Source: Methanosarcina barkeri str. Wiesmoor (lineage in GTDB: Archaea; Halobacteriota; Methanosarcinia; Methanosarcinales; Methanosarcinaceae). From it: a stretch of DNA of 64,000 bases. The position numbers and the translations under genes were made by a program. Below are positions 55,416-63,914 of this stretch, piece after piece (the stretch's first letter is position 1; each line of letters opens with the position of its first letter). Where the stretch lies: contig NZ_CP009526.1 in the NCBI RefSeq assembly GCF_000969985.1, positions 868,001 through 932,000 of the forward strand, written 5' to 3'. The notes beneath the pieces were generated by a model. That model had not been told where the DNA came from. It was given only the letters and a program-made list of their open reading frames with translations, and did no database searches.

Positions 55416-56825
55416 ATGCAAGAATTAAATGGAGAAAAAACCGTAAAAGCAAAGAAAGAAAGGACCCCTATGCCAGAACAGCCTGCGGAAGAGCGCAGAA
55501 AGAACTTTAATGAGGTAGCTCTCGGCTACACGAAAGAAGACGCTCTTGCCGAAGCCTCTCGCTGTCTCTCCTGCAAGGAACCAAAATGTGTTGAAGGCTG
55601 CCCTGTGAATGTGGATATTCCGGGCTTTATCAAGCTTGTCTGCGAGGAAGACTTTGCAGGGGCAATCGAGAAGATTAAAGGCACAAATGCCCTTCCTGCC
55701 ATCTGCGGTCGTGTCTGCCCCCAGGAAACTCAGTGCGAAGCTCTCTGTGTCCTAGGAAAGAAGGGACAGCCAGTTGCTATCGGAAGGCTCGAACGTTTCT
55801 GCGCTGATTATGAGCGCCAGCAAGGGGTAAAGGTTCCGGAAGTTCCAGAGCCTACAGGAAAGAAAGTAGCTGTTGTAGGTTCAGGGCCTGCAGGCCTCAC
55901 TGCCGCAGCAGACCTTGCAAAGCTGGGTCACAAAGTCACTGTTTTTGAATCACTTCACAAAGCCGGCGGAGTTCTGAGTTACGGCATTCCAGAGTTCAGG
56001 CTGCCAAAGGAAATTGTTCGGCAGGAAGTTGAGTACATTGAGAAACTCGGAGTCGAGTTCAAGCCCAATTATATAATCGGCAGGATCAAGACCTTAGACG
56101 AGCTCTGTGACGAATTCGATGCGGTCTTCATGGGCACTGGTGCAGGTCTGCCGAATTTTATGGGAATTCCAGGCGAAAACTTCAACGGCGTTTACTCTGC
56201 AAACGAGTTCCTGACCCGTGTAAACCTCATGAAAGCCTATGACCCTGAATATGATACCAGAGTCAGGCTTGGAAGGCACGTTGTGGTGGTTGGTGGCGGA
56301 AATGTGGCAATGGATTCCGCCCGCTCAGCCCTCCGCCTGGGCGCTGAAGAAGTCAGCATAGTCTATCGCCGTGGGGAAGAAGAGATGCCAGCCCGCAGGG
56401 AAGAAATCGAGCATGCTAAAGAAGAAGGCATAACCTTCAGGCTCCTTACAAACCCTGTCCGCATCCTTGGCGACGATAAATTCAATGTTACTGCAGTCGA
56501 ATGTATTAAAATGAAACTCGGCGAGCCTGACAAATCTGGCAGAAGAAGCCCTGTCCCTGTAGAAGGTTCGGAATTCACTATTCCTGCCGAAGTTGTTGTT
56601 ATCGCCATAGGCACATCCCCGAACCCCATGATCTTCAAAGGCTCGGAAGGCCTTGATCAGAACAAAAAAGGAACTGTTGTCGCAGACGAAGAAACCGGTG
56701 CAACCTCCAAGTGCGGAGTCTTTGCAGGCGGAGATGTTGTCACAGGCGCAGCAACCGTTATCAGTGCAATGGGCGCTGGCAAGAAAGCCGCAAAGGCAAT
56801 TGACGAGTATTTGAAAGAGCAGTGA
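55416..56825 (+). CDS. NfnB/SudA-type flavoprotein subunit (glutamate synthase small-chain family)
   Basis: The 469-residue protein has the N-terminal iron-sulfur domain (CLSCKEPKCVEGCPVNVDIP, then CGRVCPQETQCEALC). Two Rossmann folds follow: FAD loop VAVVGSGPAGLTAAADLAKL near residue 150 and NADP loop HVVVVGGGNVAMDSARSALRLG near residue 288. GVFAGGDVVTGAATVISAMGAGKKAAKAI closes the sequence. It is annotated in many genomes as glutamate synthase small chain, but no large chain is adjacent. The pairing with the NfnA-type subunit indicates a ferredoxin:NADP transhydrogenase-like complex. Confidence 0.92.
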   Translation: MQELNGEKTVKAKKERTPMPEQPAEERRKNFNEVALGYTKEDALAEASRCLSCKEPKCVEGCPVNVDIPGFIKLVCEEDFAGAIEKIKGTNALPAICGRVCPQETQCEALCVLGKKGQPVAIGRLERFCADYERQQGVKVPEVPEPTGKKVAVVGSGPAGLTAAADLAKLGHKVTVFESLHKAGGVLSYGIPEFRLPKEIVRQEVEYIEKLGVEFKPNYIIGRIKTLDELCDEFDAVFMGTGAGLPNFMGIPGENFNGVYSANEFLTRVNLMKAYDPEYDTRVRLGRHVVVVGGGNVAMDSARSALRLGAEEVSIVYRRGEEEMPARREEIEHAKEEGITFRLLTNPVRILGDDKFNVTAVECIKMKLGEPDKSGRRSPVPVEGSEFTIPAEVVVIAIGTSPNPMIFKGSEGLDQNKKGTVVADEETGATSKCGVFAGGDVVTGAATVISAMGAGKKAAKAIDEYLKEQ

Positions 56826-56852
56826 AACCAGATTTTTCTGGTTTTCTTTTTT
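56825..56852 (+). terminator. Intrinsic-type terminator after the NfnAB-like pair
   Basis: AAACCAGA (56825-56832), loop TTTT, TCTGGTTT (56837-56844) form a perfect 8-bp stem followed at once by TCTTTTTT. It starts directly at the stop codon of the flavoprotein gene. Confidence 0.75.
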
Positions 56853-57112
56853 AATTAAAAAGCTATTAAATTTTGCAATTTTCTATTTTTTTGAGCGAGT
56901 GAAAACACTAACATAACAGATGTAAAAAGTGCCCTGTGCGTATCTCATACTTTTTTTACTTTTGATTTTAGCTTATCGGTCATAACTTGCGTATTCCTGG
57001 ATAATATGGAATAATTGAGTTCATAAAAGTAGAGTATGGAAGAATGCAAAAAAATAAGAGGGTTTAAATTCACTCAACGGTGTGAATTTTAACAATATGC
57101 AAAAAGAAATTA

Positions 57113-57913
57113 TTACATGCCAAAATTATCTAATATTTGATCATATGACTGTTCAAGCATACAGATCCTGCCGTCTTTCCCTAATCCGAAGTCGAGAGCG
57201 ATTGCAAATGGTCGATTAAAATCTTTCGCAGTGTCGCAAAGAGCTATCAAATGTTGTCGACTAACTCCAAAAACAGCACAATCCTTTGCCCCATCGGCTT
57301 CTAATGCTCTCTCAGCAGACTTTTTCGATATGAATAATGCTATCGCCCCATTAAGTGCTGTCTCCCCATGAGGATTATATTTCGACATATATAGTGCTAT
57401 CTTTTCACTAGGTGAATAACATGAACCTTTATTTTTCCCATCTTCAGTTACTTCCATAATCGTCCAAAATGGATCTCCATATGTATTTTTGTCTGGCAAA
57501 AGCCATTTCATATGGTTAAGAGTTAGTGGATATATATTTGGCAAATCTTCAGTAGTTATTAGCTCTATCCCATAAAATTTTGCTTCTAGTTTAGCTCCTT
57601 TTTGATATCCATTCGCAGCGATCATAAAACCAGTCTTAATATTGCAGCCATCAAGTTTTTTGCTAAAAGCCTGAAGCTTTTCTTGTTCTACATTTTTATT
57701 GTAATTTTTACATTCAATTGCGACTTTATGAGTTACTCCTGCTATTTCAATTTCACAAAAAACATCGAACTCTTGTAGGGTTCCAGATTTTGCTTTTTCT
57801 TTGTGGTTCTTTATAATTTTGAAATTTTTTAAATGCTCGTTTTGCAATAGAATTGAGTAAACGTTTTCGACATTATTCTCTAACTTCTTGCCTTTTTCTT
57901 GCGGCTCGGCCAT
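57113..57913 (-). CDS. Mrr-like restriction endonuclease, copy A
   Basis: The 266-residue protein has an N-terminal Mrr/PD-(D/E)xK nuclease domain (residues about 25-125): the Asp in LQEFDVFCEIEIAG and the E-x-K in KVAIECKNYNK are the expected catalytic residues, and ITTEDLPN ends the fold. The C-terminal half is a separate alpha/beta domain with ALFISKKSAERALEADGAKD and CAVFGVSRQ, shared with the next gene. Mrr-type enzymes cut modified or foreign DNA. A perfect AAGGAGG precedes the start. It lies 58 bases downstream of its paralogue. Confidence 0.85.
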   Translation of the reverse strand: MAEPQEKGKKLENNVENVYSILLQNEHLKNFKIIKNHKEKAKSGTLQEFDVFCEIEIAGVTHKVAIECKNYNKNVEQEKLQAFSKKLDGCNIKTGFMIAANGYQKGAKLEAKFYGIELITTEDLPNIYPLTLNHMKWLLPDKNTYGDPFWTIMEVTEDGKNKGSCYSPSEKIALYMSKYNPHGETALNGAIALFISKKSAERALEADGAKDCAVFGVSRQHLIALCDTAKDFNRPFAIALDFGLGKDGRICMLEQSYDQILDNFGM

Positions 57914-57971
57914 ATTTCCTCCTTAGTAGATCTTGAAACTATATTCTTTCAGAAGAAAAATACAGAAAATA

Positions 57972-58775
57972 TTATTCCAAATCATATTCAGCTAATATTT
58001 CATCGTATGAATGTTTTAACGCAAAGAGACATCCATTTGAGTCAAGTGACAAAACGCTGCTGATTAGTATTTCACATTTGAAAAACTGTGACAGGAGACA
58101 AATCCATTTCAATTGTTGTCGACTAACTCCAAAAACAGCACAATCCTTTGCCCCATCGGCTTCTAATGCTCTCTCAGCAGTCTTTTTTGATATGAATAAG
58201 AATATTGGCCTGTATCTCTCGTGGACGATAATTTCTAACATATTGAACTCGTCACCATTGAGCGAGTAATATGAACCTGTATTTTTCCCATCTTTAGTTA
58301 CTCTCATAATAGTCCAAAATGGATCCCCATGTACATTTTCGTCTGGCACAGAACAGACCGTGGCTAAAAGCAACATTTCAGGTATATTTGGTAACTGATC
58401 ATCAGTTATCAGTTGTATACCATTAAAATCCGCAAACTTCTTAGCTCCTGCATTATAGCTTTTAGTGGCTAGAATAAAACCAGTAATATTATTGCATTCG
58501 TTAAGTTTTGACTTAAATTCTGTGACCATTTTTTCTGTTATTCTTTTATTGTAATATTTACATTCTATTGCAGCTTTAATAGATACTCCTGCTACGTCAA
58601 CTTCATAAAAAATATCAAATTTATGTTTGAATCCTCCCTGTCCAATTTCGATGTGATTCTTTTCAATTTTGAAATTTTTTAAATTATCATTTTTTAACAT
58701 ACGTTCAAAAACGCTTACAATATAATCCTCTAGCTCTTGCTCATTCTCTTCCCACTTAGACATTTGCTTAGACAT
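57972..58775 (-). CDS. Mrr-like restriction endonuclease, copy B
   Basis: From ATG 58775 (AGGAGG upstream) the protein has 267 residues. It shares its whole architecture with copy A: HKFDIFYEVDVAGVSIKAAIECKYYNKR holds the Asp and E-x-K catalytic residues, followed by ITDDQLPNIPE and the C-terminal domain with LFISKKTAERALEADGAKD. The two copies differ at many positions overall, yet share a block of 67 identical bases. Two adjacent similar subunits might form a heteromeric nuclease. An earlier in-frame ATG would add 15 residues but has no Shine-Dalgarno. Confidence 0.85.
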   Translation of the reverse strand: MSKQMSKWEENEQELEDYIVSVFERMLKNDNLKNFKIEKNHIEIGQGGFKHKFDIFYEVDVAGVSIKAAIECKYYNKRITEKMVTEFKSKLNECNNITGFILATKSYNAGAKKFADFNGIQLITDDQLPNIPEMLLLATVCSVPDENVHGDPFWTIMRVTKDGKNTGSYYSLNGDEFNMLEIIVHERYRPIFLFISKKTAERALEADGAKDCAVFGVSRQQLKWICLLSQFFKCEILISSVLSLDSNGCLFALKHSYDEILAEYDLE

Positions 58776-58820
58776 ATTTCCTCCTGAGTATAGCCTACAA
58801 TCAACTTTCAGCATAATCAC

Positions 58821-59185
58821 AACTAGTCGAAAAACGTTGAGAATGCAGGATTTATAATAAAGTCTTTTATTCCCAAATTCTTAGGAATTCTTTATACAGA
58901 AAGAATGAATAATAACTGTTTTGTTTTTATTCAAAATTATATAATATTAAAAAAATAATATATGTTTCGAAAGGCTGATTACAGTTTTTACATGTCCTCT
59001 TAATCAGGGTTCCCTTTTTTTCCCTGCCTGGGCCTTTCTGGGCTCCCTGACTGGATTCTCTTCATGCTCCTTGGTTTTACTTGCCTTATCTCTTCAGTAC
59101 TGGCCTCTAATCGCCTGTACTCAAAGCTCTTGAAGAATTGAGCATAGAAGTCAATGCAGGAGCAAGAGAGCTAATTATAAATATT
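58821..59185. other. Non-coding region upstream of the toxin-antitoxin pair
   Basis: There is no gene here. The stretch contains a C/T-rich plus-strand segment (58995-59110) unlike the AT-rich flanks, and the TATA-like TAATTATAAATATTATAAT just before the operator palindrome. Confidence 0.4.
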
Positions 59186-59205
59186 ATAATCATTATAATG
59201 ATTAT
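59186..59205. promoter_or_regulatory. Perfect 20-bp palindrome at the antitoxin start
   Basis: ATAATCATTATAATGATTAT is its own reverse complement over 20 bases and ends one base before the antitoxin ATG. A TATA box lies immediately upstream. This is the expected place for autoregulation by a toxin-antitoxin complex, and the transcript would be nearly leaderless. Confidence 0.7.
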
Positions 59206-59206
59206 C

Positions 59207-59422
59207 ATGCAAGACGGAACCACAATTCAAATTTCAAAGAAAAACCGCGACGAATTGAAAAAAATCGGCTCTATGGGTGATGACTACAATACCGTCATTG
59301 AGAAATTAATCAGAGAGTATAGGAATCATGAATATAGATTGAAGATAGACCGAATTGCGGAAGAAGCCAAAAAACACTTTAAAGAACACCGCGAAGAATA
59401 CGTGAGCGTGGATGACCTTTAA
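59207..59422 (+). CDS. Antitoxin of a RelBE-type pair
   Basis: I choose ATG 59207 (71 residues), because the upstream frame merely translates the palindrome into isoleucines. The protein begins with a short beta-strand and helix (GTTIQISKKNRDELKKIG) typical of archaeal VapB/RelB-like antitoxins with a ribbon-helix-helix start. It continues as a charged helix (KIDRIAEEAKKHFKEHREEY) that would wrap the toxin. It overlaps the toxin gene by 11 bases, which couples their translation. Confidence 0.8.
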   Translation: MQDGTTIQISKKNRDELKKIGSMGDDYNTVIEKLIREYRNHEYRLKIDRIAEEAKKHFKEHREEYVSVDDL

Positions 59423-59678
59423 AGTTTTCATAAAAGCAAAAGTTCTTGATGACCTGCCACAAAGTAGAAAAAAACAAGTTGCTGAAGCTTTAAAAGATCT
59501 AAAAAATGGGTTTCAGGGCGGTAATAAGTGCAGAATAGAAGGTTATAAAGAAGATGTGTACCGCCTTCGAATCGGGAATTACAGGGCGTTCTATACCGTT
59601 GATTTTGAAGAGAATGCAATTGTTGTTTTTGACATCTTGACACAAGAGCAAGCGCACAAAAAATACGGTCGTCTTTAA
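59412..59678 (+). CDS. relE: RelE/ParE-family toxin
   Basis: The 88-residue protein shows the RelE fold pattern: TFKVFIKAKVLDDLPQSRKKQ, helix ALKDLKNGF, then CRIEGYKEDVYRLRIGNYRAFYTVDFEENAIVVFDILTQEQAHKKY. The RLRIGNYRAFY segment with its basic residues is the conserved strand pair of the family. RelE toxins cleave mRNA in the ribosome; ParE members target gyrase. Start ATG lies inside the antitoxin end. Confidence 0.88.
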   Translation: MTFKVFIKAKVLDDLPQSRKKQVAEALKDLKNGFQGGNKCRIEGYKEDVYRLRIGNYRAFYTVDFEENAIVVFDILTQEQAHKKYGRL

Positions 59679-60078
59679 TTCTCACTCATTACCTGACGTT
59701 TTGATTTAGCATGAAAGTGCGGGATAAAACTGGCTCCCGAGGCTCCTTTTGATATTTTGCTCCTTATCATATCTAAGTCTTGTGTGGCAATTCACGGATT
59801 CGTTTAGCATAGTTTGAAAAACCAAAATTAGGACAACCTTACTACCCAAGTAATGACGAGATCAATAATCAAAAAAAGATAAGGTGAAAAGTACTTTCAT
59901 TTGTTTGTGCCTGTTATTCGAAGAATATCATGTGCGTTTTATATACAAATACTTCATTTTTGGGGTGTAAAAAACCTATCTAAATCAACTTCAAGAGGTT
60001 GAAAATAAATAAGTAAAATGATATCACAATTCAGTTTAAATTTATTAAGATTAGTTAGTTATGAAGATTTTTACAAAG
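59679..60078. other. Non-coding region
   Basis: These 400 bases between the toxin gene and the convergent HEPN-like gene hold no supported gene or repeat. Confidence 0.4.
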
Positions 60079-60881
60079 CTAAATTTTGTAATGTTCTATT
60101 TTTTCGAGTCCTGTTCCATATTTTAGATTGTGCTCTTGGTATTCACACTCTTTAAAGTAAAACTTGCATACTTCAATTAAAAAATCATGTACTTCATTGA
60201 ATAGCTTTATTGCTCTTTTTTGATCATAAGACTGCTTTGCAACAGATCGAATTGCAGGAATTTCAGAAACAGGCAGAAATTTTGGTTTTATCTTGCCGGA
60301 TCTTATGTTTTTCATAAGGTCTCCAATGGCTTCTGCAGATATTTCGCTTTCAAATTTAATTGGCCAAGTCGGCATGTAAATACCATTCATAATATCAGCT
60401 TCATCATCATGTTGATACGGATTTCTGATTATATCTTTGAATTTTCGAAGAAATAAAATATGTTCTTGGCTCATTAATTTGTGAGTTTCTATTTTTTGTA
60501 GGCAAGGACCAAATGGTTTGCTAAAATACTCTCCAAGTTTGAGTTCAATCCTTTCCTTCATAACTGCTTCGAGTAATACGCCCATCATCACTAAAGAAGC
60601 ATTATAACGGCCTATTAAGAGTGCTTGATAACAATCTTGATAAAGAAAAAGCAACCGAGGATTCGGCAAATCATCTGAAGTTAGTTCCGGACGGAGAAAA
60701 GGAAAAATTCCCTCTGCATTTTTATACCAAGCATTCTTATAACATTCTTATAATTTTCTAAATCAATAAAGATGCAATTTTTACACTTGGGGCAAATTAG
60801 TGAATCATTTATTTCTTCCATGAAAACTTCTTCACCATTTTGATTCAGACAAAAATCACAAATTTTCTTGCTGGTTGACAA
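60079..60881 (-). pseudogene. Zinc-ribbon / HEPN-like protein gene split by an 11-bp duplication
   Basis: Two frames form one gene. The first (60881 to 60681) begins with a zinc-ribbon pattern (ICDFCLNQNGEE, ICPKCKNC) and runs into FIDLENYKN. There the 11-bp unit TTATAAGAATG (minus strand) is exactly doubled at 60732-60753 and shifts the frame. Removing one copy gives an unbroken reading FIDLENYKNAWYKNAEGIF, then PFLRPELTSDDLPNPRLLFL, continuing to the stop at 60079. The second part (from NPRLLFLYQDC) is helical and has RNPYQH, an R-x4-H motif of HEPN nucleases. Full length would be about 263 residues. Confidence 0.7.
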
Positions 60882-60977
60882 TGCATCACCTACATCGTAA
60901 GAAAAGATGATTAAAAAATATTTAAAAGCATAGGTGAAGAGAGTTAAAAGTCGTAAAAAAAGGAGAGTGCAGTCAAT

Positions 60978-61157
60978 TTAAAGATTTTCTACCACTATTT
61001 TCAATAGTAAAATTACGACAAGAATCAATATGAGAGTCCAAATGAGCGGTAAAATAATTCTCAGTAAAAAGTACAGTACTATTGCTATGAGAATTAGCTG
61101 AACTAAAGATGACCTTCTTCCAGCACGCATGAAGCGACGATTAAATCCTCTAGCCAT
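60978..61157 (-). CDS. Small membrane protein, unrecognised
   Basis: From ATG 61157 (AGAAGGTG six bases upstream) the 59-residue protein has a basic start (MARGFNRRFMRAGRRSS) and two adjacent hydrophobic segments (LVQLILIAIVLYFLLRIILP and LIWTLILILVVILLLKIV). The positive N-terminus should stay in the cytoplasm, giving a hairpin in the membrane. No family is recognised. It stands between the HEPN-like gene and a tRNA gene. Confidence 0.6.
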   Translation of the reverse strand: MARGFNRRFMRAGRRSSLVQLILIAIVLYFLLRIILPLIWTLILILVVILLLKIVVENL

Positions 61158-61261
61158 TAAATACACCTTCTAACTTATATTCTGTTTTATTTCAGTTTTA
61201 TACTTTCTGCCCGGCAAACAATATAAAAAATAAAACCATGCCTTACCAGATTTTTAAGAAA

Positions 61262-61333
61262 CAGGTCTGCTGGGAATCGAACCCAGGTTCGGAGCTCCGG
61301 AGGCTCCAGTGATATCCTCTACACTACAGACCT
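61262..61333 (-). tRNA. tRNA-Arg (anticodon CCG)
   Basis: The 72-base cloverleaf folds fully. The acceptor stem AGGTCTG pairs with CAGACCT, the D-arm starts GTGT and closes with CAC, the anticodon stem GGAGC/GCTCC encloses loop CTCCGGA with anticodon CCG, and the T-arm is CTGGG-TTCGATT-CCCAG. The discriminator base is G, and CCA is not encoded. It reads CGG codons. No intron is seen. Confidence 0.95.
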
Positions 61334-61506
61334 TCACTATCAAAAAGTTAAGATCAGTTCGTTAACAGAAACCATAATCAGTTAACTGGCTGGTTATAGT
61401 GCTAAATAGCTTATAAACTTAATCCTTAATTATATTAAAATATCCTTTTATATTTAATATTTATAAACCATTAAAAGGAAATTTAGCCTGAGAATCTCAG
61501 GATAGT

Positions 61507-62049
61507 TTACTCTTCCCATTTCTGGCCGTACTTTTCATCAAACACTATTTCGGATAGGGCTCTACGTGTTGAAGTCCTTTCTTTTGGAGCCGGTTCTCCG
61601 ATTGCAAGAACTGCCATTAGCTCAAGATCGGAAGGGCAGTCCAGAATGGAATTGACTTTCTCTTTTTGGTTCAGGATTTCTCCAAGCCAGACTCCGCCAA
61701 GATCAAGATCACAGCAGCTGAGGAGCATATTCTGGATTGCAGCCCCTATTGCCTCGAGATCTTTTGTCCTGTTGTAAGAAGTTTCATTGTCCAGGAAAGT
61801 CGCAATAAGCAGAGGAGCTCCTGCCACGATACCTGTGTAATGAGTGCATTCCGAGAGTTTCTGGATAGTCTCACGGTTTCGAATAACAATGAAACGCCAG
61901 GGCTGGTTATTCAATCCGGAAGGTGCCCATTGGCCTGCATTAAGGATAGTGTTGATATCTTTCTTGCTAACAGGTTTGTCCGTAAACTCTCGGACGCTCC
62001 GTCTGTTAAGGATAGTGTTAATGACTTTGCTTTCTCCTTTTACTGGCAT
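61507..62049 (-). CDS. Nitroreductase-family FMN oxidoreductase
   Basis: The 180-residue protein has the family N-terminus NTILNRRSVREFTDKPVSKKDINTILNAGQWAPSGLNNQPWRFIVI (FMN phosphate and ring contacts), then EAIGAAIQNMLLSCCDLDLGGVWLGEI near residue 95 and LMAVLAIGEPAPKERTSTRRAL at the end. It would reduce a quinone, nitro compound or similar with F420H2 or NAD(P)H. The physiological substrate is unknown. It lies 76 bases downstream of ilvC on the same strand. Confidence 0.9.
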   Translation of the reverse strand: MPVKGESKVINTILNRRSVREFTDKPVSKKDINTILNAGQWAPSGLNNQPWRFIVIRNRETIQKLSECTHYTGIVAGAPLLIATFLDNETSYNRTKDLEAIGAAIQNMLLSCCDLDLGGVWLGEILNQKEKVNSILDCPSDLELMAVLAIGEPAPKERTSTRRALSEIVFDEKYGQKWEE

Positions 62050-62125
62050 TACTTCCCCTCCGGATTGAATTTTATACTTCCAGATTTATGAATTTTCTGT
62101 CTACGGGTTGTCAATTACTGTAGAA

Positions 62126-63133
62126 TCAGTCGTCGTCAATCTCTCTGTTGAGCCAGGGAATGTTTGCACGGATCTGCTTTCCGACGACCTCAAGCTGGTG
62201 TTCCTTTTCCTGGCGTTCCATGGCTTTGAGTACTGGGTGGTTAACCATGCCTTCAAGCACGAATTCCTTGGCAAATTCGCCATTCTGAATTCTTTTCAGG
62301 GCTTCACGCATGGCTTCGCGGGACTCATCATTAATAATCCTGGGGCCAACGGTCATGCCACCGTATTCTGCAGTGTTTGAAACGGAGTGCCACATTCTCT
62401 CAAGCCCGCCTTCATAGATAAGATCCACAATGAGCTTGACTTCATGGCAGGTTTCGAAATAGGCCATTTCAGGCTGGTATCCTGCCTCAACAAGTGTTTC
62501 AAAAGCGGTCTTGATAAGAGATGAAAGGCCTCCGCACAGGTCAACCTGTTCTCCGAAAAGGTCGGTTTCGGTTTCTTCACGGAAAGTGGTTTCATAGACA
62601 CCTGCTCTTGTTGCACCAATTCCTTTGACGTATGAAAGAGCAATTTCCCTTGCATTTCCGGTTGCGTCCTGGTAGACTGCAATCAGAGCCGGCACTCCGA
62701 TGCCTTCGGTGTAGGTTCTTCTTACAATGTGACCAGGTCCCTTGGGAGCAGCCATGAAAACATCAACGTCTTTCGGGGGGACAATCTGGTTGTAGTGAAT
62801 ATTAAAGCCGTGTGCAAAAGCAAGTGCGTTACCGGCTTCCAGATTTGGCGCAATTTCAGAGTAATAGACCGAGGCCTGGTTTTCATCCGGAAGGAGGATC
62901 ATGATAACATCTGCAGCTTTTGCAGCTTCTGCCACAGTCATGACCTTCAGGCCATCATTCTCGGCTTTTGCCCAGCTTGAGCTGCTTTTTCTGAGTCCAA
63001 CAATAACATTGAGTCCAGATTCATGGAGATTACGGGCGTGAGCGTGACCCTGGCTTCCATAGCCCATTATTGCGATAGTCTTGTCCTTAAGTGCATCAAA
63101 AGTAGTTTCGTTATCATAAATTATCTTTGCCAT
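62126..63133 (-). CDS. ilvC: Ketol-acid reductoisomerase
   Basis: The 335-residue class I enzyme has the dinucleotide loop [24 protein letters not shown] near residue 20, [26 protein letters not shown] near residue 130, and the metal-binding acidic residues in [23 protein letters not shown] and [20 protein letters not shown]. It catalyses the isomerisation and reduction step of valine and isoleucine synthesis. It follows ilvN by 295 bases, which hold no gene, on the same strand, the usual ilvB-ilvN-ilvC order. Confidence 0.97.
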   Translation of the reverse strand: MAKIIYDNETTFDALKDKTIAIMGYGSQGHAHARNLHESGLNVIVGLRKSSSSWAKAENDGLKVMTVAEAAKAADVIMILLPDENQASVYYSEIAPNLEAGNALAFAHGFNIHYNQIVPPKDVDVFMAAPKGPGHIVRRTYTEGIGVPALIAVYQDATGNAREIALSYVKGIGATRAGVYETTFREETETDLFGEQVDLCGGLSSLIKTAFETLVEAGYQPEMAYFETCHEVKLIVDLIYEGGLERMWHSVSNTAEYGGMTVGPRIINDESREAMREALKRIQNGEFAKEFVLEGMVNHPVLKAMERQEKEHQLEVVGKQIRANIPWLNREIDDD

Positions 63134-63428
63134 ATTAGATTCTCCTGATGAATTTTTTAGTTTTTGAGCAAAGCTCCTAATCTTTTTTGGGGAAGTATCT
63201 TAGGAAGTATAAATTGTGAGATCCGTTCGCTTCCCTGAGAATTAAGTTGACTTAAGTCGATTCTCAAGAAGTTGCTTTCTTCAGAAAGGGACAGCTTTTG
63301 AAGTTTCAGGAGATGCCTGAAAACCCAGGCCTACTTTTAATGAAGCTTTGGGGGTTCTAAAACGCTTCTGGCTGCCCCAATCTGTAAAAATAATTAAGCA
63401 GCTACCTTTCTTTACCTGTCCTTATTAT

Positions 63429-63914
63429 TTAAACCTTCTTTGGGCCACGAACCAGAGCAATCTTACCTGTCCGGACCATCTCCTTAATCCCGAACTGCCT
63501 GAGGAGTTTTTCAATTGCCTGAATTTTGGCTTCATCCCCGGTTACTTCAATAGTTATGGATTTAGGAGCTACGTCCACTATCCTTGCCCTGAAAATATTT
63601 GCAATCTGGATAATTTCGGTCCTCGCACTCACGTCGGCTGAAACTTTAATGAGGGCGAGTTCCCTTTCTACAGAGTCATCTCCTCCGATGTCCGAAACTT
63701 TGATCACATCAACGAGTTTGTTAAGCTGTTTTGTAACCTGTTCGAGCACATGGTCATCTCCATCAACTACTATAGTCATTCTGGAGGTTTTGGGGTCCTC
63801 TGTGACTCCAACAGCCAGGCTTTCGATATTGTATCCGCGTCTTGAAAAGAGCGAAGCCACCCTGGAAAGGACTCCAGACCTATTTTCCACAAGGACTGCC
63901 AGTGTATGTTTCAT
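63429..63914 (-). CDS. ilvN: Acetolactate synthase regulatory subunit
   Basis: The 161-residue protein has the N-terminal ACT domain [34 protein letters not shown] and the C-terminal regulatory domain ([20 protein letters not shown], then [21 protein letters not shown]). It binds valine and controls the catalytic subunit. Its ATG overlaps the stop of the upstream gene (TAATG), showing translational coupling with the large subunit. Confidence 0.96.
   Translation of the reverse strand: MKHTLAVLVENRSGVLSRVASLFSRRGYNIESLAVGVTEDPKTSRMTIVVDGDDHVLEQVTKQLNKLVDVIKVSDIGGDDSVERELALIKVSADVSARTEIIQIANIFRARIVDVAPKSITIEVTGDEAKIQAIEKLLRQFGIKEMVRTGKIALVRGPKKV

Noticed and set aside
55416-56825. Glutamate synthase small subunit acting in glutamate synthesis
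   Set aside because: No large glutamate synthase subunit is adjacent and the partner is an NfnA-type reductase, so the transhydrogenase-like complex is the better reading.
59138-59206. Upstream extension of the antitoxin
   Set aside because: The extra 23 residues are mostly isoleucine translated from the operator palindrome; ATG 59207 is the natural start.
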